Part shown: piece after piece, positions 55,628 through 64,000 of the stretch | How positions within the stretch are numbered: position 1 is the first letter of the stretch | How the letters are laid out: every line of letters starts with the position of its first letter | Origin: Cryptomeria japonica | Lineage: Eukaryota > Streptophyta > Pinopsida > Cupressales > Cupressaceae | Reading direction: 5' to 3' | NCBI RefSeq assembly: GCF_030272615.1 | Contig: NC_081413.1 | Span: 181,672,951-181,736,950, forward strand | DNA length: 64,000 bases | The notes under the pieces: generated by a model | What the model was told of the DNA's origin: nothing | Database searches by the model: none | Seen by the model: the letters and a program-made list of their open reading frames with translations, nothing else | Program-made: the position numbers and the translations under genes

Positions 55628-56178
55628 TGACAGTCCCAAAGACACTAAGAGGGGGGGGGGTTGAATCAGTGTCTAACCAGTTTATAGAATATTTAAACTT
55701 ATTTATAACTTTGTATCCCAAAATAGTGTACCATTAAATAAGAATTAATGCAATAAACAAAAATAATAGAGACAACATATAAACACACCATAACACAAGA
55801 TATTTAACGAGGAAACCTGGTGTGGGAAAAACCTTGGTGGGATTTGTGACCCACAATATTTAATCACTAGCCAATGATTAAATACTACTTACAATGAGGG
55901 GCCTGTACATGCAGGGAGGCGAACAACCTAGAGCTCACTGCTCAATAAAGAGTCACACTGACTACAAAAGTGGATTATCAAATCCAATACAATGTACTAC
56001 TCAAAACAATATCTCTCATGCTAGGTTCAGTATCGGTTTAAGCTCAGTCTATAACCAAAACCTTCACTATCAACTATATCACCTTATACAATAAAATGTC
56101 TCACTCTCTATACCTTTCATACAATTCCCATCTCTCTTGTCAAAATGACCTATAAGATCTCATACATATATGAGTCTT
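55628..56178 (-). repeat. Copia-5 LTR, truncated
   Basis: Starts TGACAGTCCCAAAGACAC with the U5 stem-loop (55640-55674, 10-G tract) and continues through sequence similar to the Copia-1 LTR (GCATGCAG-like, GAGCTCACTGCTCAA, GAGTCACACTGACTAC). It is cut at 56178 by the Gypsy-G LTR. Only about 550 bp remain in view. Confidence 0.8.
55640..55674 (-). promoter_or_regulatory. U5 stem-loop, Copia-5 LTR
   Basis: AGACACTAA (55640-55648) and TCAGTGTCT (55666-55674) pair with one mismatch around a 10-G tract. Confidence 0.7.
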
Positions 56179-57805
56179 TGGTGCAGGAGCACCTAGGACT
56201 TAGACTTACGGGTTTTTCTCCATTTTGGCTTGTACTGACCTTATCCAAGTCAAGAACTCAATAAGGACTCCAAGAGGGTCCAAGAGTGAGTGTGATGAGT
56301 AAAATGTAGGCCTAGATTGAGTTAGTTCTTCTTAGGTTTGCATTTTGTGCATAAGTAGTGGTTTGAGTACATAACTAACTTTCTTGATGGTCAAAACTGT
56401 CAAAAATTGGTATAAGCATTAGGGGGGGTTAAAATAGTCTTATAAATGCTTTAAAAGTCATGATTAATGACTTAGAATAGGTTGAAAAGGAAAAAAGTGC
56501 AAAGTTGCAAAAAATTGTCATAACAACTTTTGAAAGTTGTCATGACAATTTTTGCCATAAAATATTTAGTGATGGAGTTAGGGATAGTCCAATGCCTGAG
56601 AATGCCTCCACACATGGGGTAGGATATAAAAACCTTCTCTTGCATGGTTACCAAGGTTGGAGTTTTGTTTTTGTAAGATCAACAATCTGAAACTACTCAT
56701 TTTCAGACTATTTGTAATCATTTTGGCTTATTTTGCTCATTTTGTGAATACAAATGGATTGAATCCATTGATCTAGTAATGGATTGAGTTTATTTGGTTT
56801 ATTTCAGAGTCTTTTAATTCATTTCAATCTTTCTAGGTAGTGTGTGTTGGTGTTTTCTTGGTTTTGTTTGCAAACAACCAGTTTTGGCTTGTAAATAGCA
56901 TTTTGGTGTAAAATGGTTGCCCCATGAATTCCCTCCGTACTACCATCATGACCTATTGGTACATGGAAGGAAACCACTTATACAGTGTACATATGTAGGG
57001 ATAAGTTTTGGAGATGAATTTTGATATGACTATCACCTTTTTCTAGGCGAGTCTAGGAGCAACCCGGTTAGAGGAGACAAGGTGAATTTGGAGTGTAAAG
57101 TGCACGGGTGGATGCAAGACCACAAACTAACTTTTTGGAGGGGTCCATAAAGTTCATATAGAGTTTCCTATGAAAGTGGAAGCCTTGAAAAAACCATTTG
57201 ATTCCCATACCTAAACTTGACCAGTCACTGCTAGTTAGAAGGCCTAGAAACCCTTTAAAACCCTCATTTTTGGGTTAGGGCATAGTACAGTGGGTTGAGA
57301 AACCAAAACCACCTAAATCACTTGGGGTTAGGTGTATCATTGAAGAATATCAAACCTTGTTGTAGGGTCTTTTCAACTGCTTTCCTCCAAGCCCTATAAA
57401 ACTAGATTTTGGAGGCCTAATAGGGCTCATTTCCTTGTAGCCCTTTTCTAGGCAAAATGGTGAAATCCGTAAGAAATCTAAAGATTGAAAACATAAAATG
57501 GAACCAAAAAGAATTCAAAACATTTTAGAAGCCACCTCCACACCTCTGCATCAACTCATAATAGAAGGAGGTCAAATTGACAAGTTGAAGCCAAGACAAC
57601 CATAATGAGCACATGAGAAACATTGTAAATTGGTAGGGTTCCTAGTTAAACACTTGAAGCAAACACCTTGGAATTGACAAAGAGAAAGCCCTATAAGAGA
57701 ATGAGAAGGACTTGGAGGTCTTAGAAAATAGATAGGCCTGGAGATTTGGTGGAATTGAGGAACACCAACTAGGTGAAGTGTGAGCAAGCTAGGTGAACCC
57801 CACCA
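56179..57805 (+). repeat. Gypsy-G 5' LTR, 1627 bp
   Basis: Starts TGGTGCAGGAGCACC and ends GAACCCCACCA, a 5-bp terminal inverted repeat. TATAAAAA at 56625-56632 is a plausible promoter. A pair of inverted TTGTCATxACAA-type segments lies at 56515-56555. Confidence 0.78.
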
Positions 57806-57807
57806 AA

Positions 57808-57820
57808 TTGGTATCAGAGC
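57808..57820 (+). other. Gypsy-G primer-binding site
   Basis: TTGGTATCAGAGC, 2 nt after the LTR end, complementary to initiator methionine tRNA. Confidence 0.9.
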
Positions 57821-57846
57821 CTATAAAATTTGGGCTAGGTGAGTAG

Positions 57847-58908
57847 ATGTCCTTAGTAGAATCTATAGGAGACAACAACATGGTGACCAATGCACAGTTG
57901 TCAAAGAAAATGGATGATCAGGATGAAGAGAATAGGCTCCTAAAGGAGAAGTTGATTGAATTGGATAGTAAGCTTGGTGAGATTGAAACCAAGGCAGATG
58001 AAGTGTTGGTAAAGGTTGAAGGAGCAGAAGGGAAGGGTAAAGAAGTGTCAAAGATAGACAAAGTAGTTGAACCTAATCCTATCTTAGAATAGGAACCTTT
58101 CTTGAAGGCATTGAAGGTCTTAAGTGGTAAATCACTAGAAGGATTTCCATTGTTCACTAGTAAAATGGAGGCATAAGTGGTCTTAGAATGGATAGAAGGC
58201 ATAACTGAAGCGCAAAGAGTCAAAGTAGCCAAGTCAAGGATGAGAGGAGCTTCTCTCACATGGTGGAAATTTGTGCAAGATGAGAGAAGGAAAATGGGTG
58301 AAGCACCCATCTCTTCTTGGAAAGGGATGTTAGTCAAAATCAAAGAAGTTTATCTCCCTGATGACTATGAAGTGCAAATTCACAGGAAGAGACAAAAATT
58401 AAGACAAAAAGATCTTGATGTCAGTAGTTATATGGAGGAGTTTCACAAACTTAGCCTTAGATCTCATGTGGTGGAAGAAGAGAGTCTCAAAGTTGCTAGG
58501 TACCTAAATGGTATACGATGGAACATCCAAGAAGAAATCAGTTTAATGATTCCAAAGACAATTCATCAAACCTATCAAATTGCCCTTAAGGTAGAAGAAA
58601 AACTAAAAAAGAAGACATGACAAAAGAAGCAATAGGGGCACATGTAGAGAAAAAGATAATAGAGGCCATAGGGGAGGCTTTGGAGGAATAAGTTCTAAAC
58701 AAAGAACACAAACTGAGTCTAAACTCACTGAGAAACAAGAGAGTGGTACTAGTAGGGGAGGATTCAATAGAGGAAGGGGATCAAATAGTAGTTTTAGAGG
58801 AAGATCTAGTGGACAAGGTAGAGGTTCCTCATATTTTCCAACAATGAAGTGTTACCATTGCAACCAACTTGGGCATCCAACATATAAGTGTCCAGAGAAG
58901 GGATCATC
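57847..58908 (+). pseudogene. Gypsy-G gag with coiled coil, RG-rich region and CCHC knuckle
   Basis: ATG at 57847, 27 nt after the PBS. Residues 20-60 form a charged heptad-like helix (ENRLLKEKLIELDSKLGEIE). Two in-frame stops (58090, 58174) precede the Retrotrans_gag core: RVKVAKSRMRGASLTWWKFV, WKGMLVKIKEVYLPDDYEVQ, SSYMEEFHKLSLRS. A frameshift in an A-run near 58605 leads to an RG-rich stretch (GGFNRGRGSNSSFRGRSSGQ) and CYHCNQLGHPTYKC, an intact CCHC knuckle. Copia-4 is inserted just after PEKGSS. Confidence 0.88.
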
Positions 58909-59966
58909 TATTGGTATTTTGGTATGGTTTTGTCATTGATGTCAGAACCTACTAACACTTATCAACTCTAGCACTTTGGAGAATCAGCAACATTCACCGG
59001 CAAGCAAGTGACTTATGCATAGTCACCGGTATCTAGTACACTGATAGGATATAATGTTCACCAGAACTTGGAATGGCATGGAAAACACTTGGTTATGTCG
59101 AAGACATGATTTGGACACTTTGTCTTGAAGATTTGTTTATTGGCATATTCATATTAGCATATTTGTTGTTACTAATAAATAGGTCCAGGTTATACACCGA
59201 CAGGCTTATCTTTTCCAGATCAGCATGGCACGCTATGGAGATGATTTATTATTGTTGTAAATGCATTAATCTAACATGTTGAATCAGTTATTGCATCGGG
59301 CATTAATCTATTTGTAAATTGATTTTATTGTAATATACTTTAGAGCTGACCTACTAAAATTGGTCCTAGGTTATGATATAAATGTAAGATCTTATTTGTA
59401 AGATCAAATGTGGAATGCGAAAAAGGATTGTGTGAAGGTATATGCGAGAATAAGTAGAGTTATACATGCAAACATCATTTGAAGCTTAAAGGAGGGTTTT
59501 TGTGAAGACAATTAGAACTACACCAGTACTGAATCTAGCATAGAAAGATGCTAACTTGAGTAGTACATCCTTATTGGATTTAACCATCCAATTTTGTTTG
59601 ACTCCTATTTTGTGTTTGAGTAGTGAGCTCTAGGCGCTTGGCTTTCCTGCATGTGCAGACCCCATTTGTATACACATACTATCTATAGTAGTATCATTTG
59701 ATTGTGGGTAAGGTTTCCCATCATGGTTTTTCCCCTTATAGAGTTTCCACGTACAAATATTGGTGTTATGTGTTGTGGATGACTTTGTCTTTTTGTTCCA
59801 TGCATTAATCCTTACCGATATTGCAATTAACTGATAAAACTATCTACCGGTATAAAAGACTGGTTTACTAGTATTAAGCATTAAATTGGTAAAGTTATTT
59901 TTGGTTTGAATTTATAAGACAACTGATTCCCCCCCCCCCCCTCTCAGTTGTCTCCAGGACCTAACA
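58909..59966 (+). repeat. Copia-4 5' LTR
   Basis: 1058 bp starting TATTGGTATTTTGG (the expected TG has become TA) and ending GGACCTAACA. It is collinear with the Copia-1 LTRs. U5 stem-loop at 59918-59952 with a 13-C tract. Confidence 0.92.
59918..59952 (+). promoter_or_regulatory. U5 C-rich stem-loop, Copia-4 5' LTR
   Basis: GACAACTGA (59918-59926) and TCAGTTGTC (59944-59952) pair perfectly over 9 bp around TTC13TC. It lies 14 nt before the LTR end and 16 nt before the PBS. Confidence 0.78.
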
Positions 59967-59968
59967 AT

Positions 59969-59980
59969 TGGTATCAGAGC
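59969..59980 (+). other. Copia-4 primer-binding site
   Basis: TGGTATCAGAGC, 2 nt after the LTR end, complementary to initiator methionine tRNA. Confidence 0.95.
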
Positions 59981-60024
59981 TTAGTCCTCTTTTTTGTAGA
60001 AGTTTAACAGCTTGAGGAGATCCA

Positions 60025-63000
60025 ATGTCTACTAACTATTTTAGGAAGGATAGTCCTAAACTTGATGGAACCAACTATGGTATATGGAAGATCAGAATGG
60101 AGGCACATTTAAATTGCATTAGAAAGGACATCTGGGAAGTTACAAAGAATGGCTATAATGCTCCTACTCCTGGTCAGCCTAATCCACCTACCTTGGGAAA
60201 AGATGAAGAAAATGATTGCAAAGTAAGAGAAGCACTTTTGAGCACATTAAAAGATCAACAAATCATGGGATTATCAGATAGATCAACTGCTAAAGTTATT
60301 TGGGATCATTTGGAAATACTGAATTAAGGAGATTCCATAGTCAAAATTGAAAAACTTGAAAGCTTCTGGGTCAGGTTTGAAAATCTGAAAATGGAAGAAG
60401 ATGAAAGGATTTCTGCTTTTATGGAAAAACCTAATGAAATTGTTTTGGGTATTAAATGTTGTGGAGGAACCTTAAGTGAAGATGAAATTGTTTCAAAAGT
60501 TTTAAGAGGTTTCCCACCGGCATATAAAATGAAGGTTACTGCTATAAATGAGTTAAGAACAATGCCTAATACATCAGTAACTAGGGATACATTGATTGGA
60601 AAACTTTTACCTTTTGAAATTGAGGAATCTGGTCATGTTGCTACTATAAAGATAGATTTAGCTTTTAAGGCATCAACATCATCTACACCATCATCTGACA
60701 AGTCTAATTGGAAAGCCTTTTATACAAGAGAACCTGAGGAAAGAAGGAGAGAAAATGAAGAACTTGAAGCACTATTTGCAAGAAAAATGCCTAAAGGTCC
60801 AGTTGGAAGTAAGTATGAAGGTAAAGCACCCTTTAAATGCTTTAACTGTAATAAGATTGGTCATATGGCTTCTAGATGCCTTGATAGACATGCTAGACTA
60901 AGAGAAGAAGCTAGAAGAACATACAAGCCTAACCCTGAATATCAGAGATACAAATTTAAGAAGAATAAAGACAAATCTTGTTATCTTGATGATGAAGGAG
61001 TGACTGATGATTCTAATGAGGATCTGACAGACAATGGATGGGTTTTTGTTGTTATAACAGAAGATCAATCGACACCTTCAGTTCAATCGGTAGAGCAGGC
61101 CTTGGCAGCTAAAATTGAAGTTAAGGATGAATGGATCATTGATTCAGGATGCTCACATCATATGACTGGAGATAAAAGTAAATTATTGAACTTTCAGGAA
61201 TATAATGGAGGCTTAGTGAGATTTGGAGATGATAAAGCTTGTTTGATCAGAGGTAAAGGTACAATATCTCTTGATGGTAAGCATAATACTGACAATGTTT
61301 ACTATGTTGAAGGTTTAAAGCATAATCTTTTGAGTGTTGGTCAATTAGTTGAAAAAGGATTTCAGTTACAATTCAAAAATGGAAAATGCAAAATCATGAA
61401 TAGAACAAATTTGGAAATTGCAACCGGTAATCAAACTAGAGGTAATATCTTTCATTTGAATAACAGTGAAAAGACATGCTTGATTGCATATATTGATGAA
61501 AGTTGGCTATGGCATAAGAGACTTTGTCATGTAAATTTTGATTACATGGTAAAAATCAGTTCTACTAAGGCAGTTAGGGATTTACCTAAATTTGTCAAAC
61601 CTCACAATACAATATGTAAGGAATGTCAATTTGGAAAACAAGTTAGAGCTACTTTTAAAAGTATTCCAGAAAAATCAAATAATTCTCTTGACTTAATTCA
61701 TACTGATTTATGTGGTCTAGCTAGAACTAAAAGTTTGCAAGGTGATAGATATTTCATGCTAATCATTGATTACTACTCTAGAATGTGTTGGGTTACTTTT
61801 CTCAGAGAAAAATCAGAAGCACTTGGAAAGTTCAAACTGTTCAAAGCAGTGGTAGAGAATGAAACCGGTAAGAAAACCAAATGTCTGAGATCAGATCAAG
61901 GAGGAGAATTTACATATAAAGAATTTAATACATTCTATGAAGTGAATGGAATCAGAAGACAACTATTAGCACCCTAGACACCACAACAAAATCGAGTTGT
62001 TGAAAGGAAAAACAAAACTATCTTGGATGCAGCAAGAAGTATGTTATCAGAAGCAAATCTACCACATGTGTATTGGAGAGAGTTAGTAAGTACAATGATC
62101 TATACATTCAACAAAGCTCACATCAAAGGTAAAACCGGTAAGACCCCTCATTAACTATGGTTTGGTATTACTCCTACTCTTAAATATTTCAGAATATTTG
62201 GAAGTAAATGCTATATTAGAAGGGATGATTATATTGGCAAATTTGATCCTAGAAGTGATGAAGGAATATTTCTTGGTTATTCATCTAAGAGCAAGGCATA
62301 TAGATGTTTTAACAAAAGATTGCAAAAAATTGTTCAGAGTACAAATGTGAAGATTGATGAACAAATCAAAGGAACTTCAAGGTATATAGACTCTGAACTG
62401 GCAGTAGAGATTCTAGCAAATGAACCTACATTGAACCCACTGGTATAGAATGAAGATCCACGTACATCGGTATCATCTAAAAATTCCACAGTAACTAAGG
62501 AACAACAGCAAACGAAGACACCCCGGTATGTAAGACTGAATCATTCTGAAGATCAGATAATCAAAAACAAGTATAAAGGAGTTATGACAAGAGGAATATT
62601 GGCAAATGAAGAGGTATGTCTTATTTCTCAAATTGAACCATCATCTGTTAATGAGGCATGTGAAGATAAACACTGAATTAAAGCTATCGAAGAAGAATTA
62701 GAGTGAATTGAGAAGAATAACACTTGGACATTGGTTCTCCAACCTAAAGACAAAAATGTGATTGGAAGAAAATGGGTATTCAGAAAAAAACTTAATGAAG
62801 ATGGTAAGGTTATCAGACATAAAGCAAGACTAGTGTGTAAGGGATATTTTTAGAAAGAAGGAATTGATTATAATGAGACCTTTGCACCAGTACCTAGATA
62901 TGAGGCAGTTAGATTATTCTTAGCTTTTGCAGCACACAAGAACTACAAAGTATATCAAATGGATATTAAATGTGCATTTCTGAATGGAGATCTTGAAGAA

Positions 63001-64000
63001 CAAGTTTACATTGAACAACCTGATGGATTTTCTTTGACAGATAACAAAGATATGGTTTGCAGGTTAAGGAAAGCTTTCTATGGATTGAAACAAGCTCCAA
63101 GAGCTTGGTATGCAAGATTGGATAAGTATCTTTTGAAGATTGGTTTTTCTAAAGTTAATGCTGACAACAACTTATATTATAAAGTGACAAATGATGACAT
63201 CTTGGTTATAGAAGTTTTTGTTGATGATATAATATTTGGAGGAGAAGATGGATTATGTAAAGAATTTTCTATTGAAATGCAACAAGAATTTGAAATGTCT
63301 ATAATTGGGGAAATAAAATTCTTTTTAGGATTGCAGATTTCACAGACTGATAAAGGTATATTCTTGAGTCAATCCAAGTACTTGAAGGAGTTATTAAAGA
63401 AATTTGGGATGGATAACTCTAAACCGGTAATCACACCTATGACTACAAATGACAAATTATCACTAAGGGATGATTCTACACTTGTTAATCCGACTAGATA
63501 CAAATCTATGATAGGAGGTTTACTATATTTGACACAAACAAGACTTGATATCATGAATGCACTATGTATTGTTTCAAGATTTCAGAGTAATCCAAGAGAA
63601 AATCATGAATCAATAGTAAAAATGATTTTTTGGTACTTGCAAGGCACTACAAATCTTGGATTATGGTATCCTAGAGATGAAAACTTTGAATTATGTGCAT
63701 ACACAGATGCAAATTGGGTAGGAGATGTGGATGATATAAAAAGCACCACCGACGGAGCATTTTTTCTTGGAAGCAGATTAATTTTTTGGTTGAGTAAGAA
63801 ACAAAGTTGTACATCTTTATCAACAACTGAATTAGAATATGTTGCAGCAGCAACTAACTGTACACAAGTATTATGGCTTAAGCAAATGTTGAAGGATTTC
63901 AAGGTAAAGTGCAAGGAACCTATTACTATCTATTGTGATAACACTGCAACAATTGATATATCTAAGAATCCGGTATTAAATTCTAAAACCAAACATGTTT
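60025..64000 (+). pseudogene. Copia-4 gag-pol, one frame with seven stops
   Basis: From ATG 60025 (MSTNYFRKDSPKLDGTNYGI) one frame runs about 1325 codons to the window end with no frameshift. The stops are TAA 60325, TAG 61975, TAA 62152, TAG 62446, TGA 62674, TGA 62704 and TAG 62851. Domains in order: gag, intact CCHC knuckle CFNCNKIGHMASRC (about residue 273), protease WIIDSGCSHHMTGD (about 370), integrase finger WHKRLCHV...CKECQFGKQ and core HTDLCGLAR, IIDYYSRMCWV, SDQGGEF, then RT MDIKCAFLNGDLEEQVYI, YGLKQAPRAWY, FVDDIIFGGED and RNase H AYTDANWVGD, TELEYVAAATN. In YSRM the first of the two conserved Asp has become Tyr-adjacent (IIDYYSR). Confidence 0.95.

Larger units (their letters stand above)
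56179..58908 (+). mobile_element. Gypsy-G: Ty3/gypsy 5' part (LTR, PBS, gag)
   Basis: LTR with TGGTG...CACCA ends (56179-57805), methionine-type PBS (57808) and gag with a zinc knuckle, cut at 58908 by Copia-4. Pol is not in the window; it should continue beyond Copia-4. Confidence 0.82.
58909..64000 (+). mobile_element. Copia-4: Ty1/copia element, runs off the right edge
   Basis: 5' LTR (58909-59966), PBS, and a gag-pol read through to RNase H at the window end. Same family as Copia-1. The left flank TCATC (58904-58908) is the expected target duplication; its partner is outside the window. Confidence 0.95.

Noticed and set aside
1-64000. Host protein-coding gene, tRNA or rRNA
   Set aside because: No intron-exon host gene, cloverleaf or rRNA core was seen. 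All strong coding signals are transposon domains or decayed unknowns.

Overview
This window looks like intergenic DNA from a large plant nuclear genome. A conifer or other gymnosperm is my best guess, because the sequence is AT-rich, repeats fill it wall to wall, the elements are old and decayed, the LTRs are long, and no host gene is visible. No bacterial, organellar, rRNA, tRNA or CRISPR feature was seen. Almost every coding stretch belongs to an LTR retrotransposon (Ty1/copia or Ty3/gypsy). The exceptions are one LINE ORF1 remnant and two decayed coding regions I cannot name. The species guess is inference; the element calls rest on motifs read directly.

Left third (1-15031): a minus-strand gypsy-type element without a recognisable pol ('element A'). 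The tip of its 3' LTR is at 1-64 and its 5' LTR is at 13722-15031. It carries a proline/glutamine-rich decayed ORF and a 66-bp minisatellite. A complete copia element (Copia-1, 568-7215, minus) is inserted in it. From 15032 to 21109 there is a LINE ORF1 relic (DUF4283 plus CCHC) cut by a copia LTR (Copia-6, plus) with a gag fragment, then an unidentified decayed protein-coding stretch at 19640-20525.

Middle (21110-44064): a minus-strand Tat-like gypsy element (Gypsy-M) in the order RT-RNase H-second RNase H-integrase. It is cut at 28144 by a copia LTR fragment, which is followed by a large plus-strand Tat-like gypsy element (Gypsy-P, 28245-44064) with its second RNase H upstream of RT. Gypsy-P carries three insertions with perfect 5-bp target duplications: a short non-coding LTR element in the protease (34174-36303), a solo LTR between RNase H and integrase (39116-40764), and a solo LTR inside its 3' LTR (42683-43463).

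Right third (44065-64000): Copia-2 (minus) interrupts the Gypsy-P 3' LTR. Copia-2 is split in its RT by Copia-3 (47420-54552, complete, target duplication CCTAT) and cut in its integrase by a Copia-5 LTR. Copia-5 is cut by a plus-strand gypsy element (Gypsy-G, LTR plus gag), and Gypsy-G is cut in its gag zinc knuckle by Copia-4 (58909 to the window end, plus). The result is a readable insertion stratigraphy.

The most interesting signal is not a gene. Every copia LTR here carries, 12-20 nt from its U5 end and next to the primer-binding site, an inverted repeat enclosing a poly-C/poly-G loop. The stem sequence differs between families while pairing is kept by matched changes on both arms. This looks like a covarying RNA or DNA hairpin conserved as a structure rather than as a sequence.
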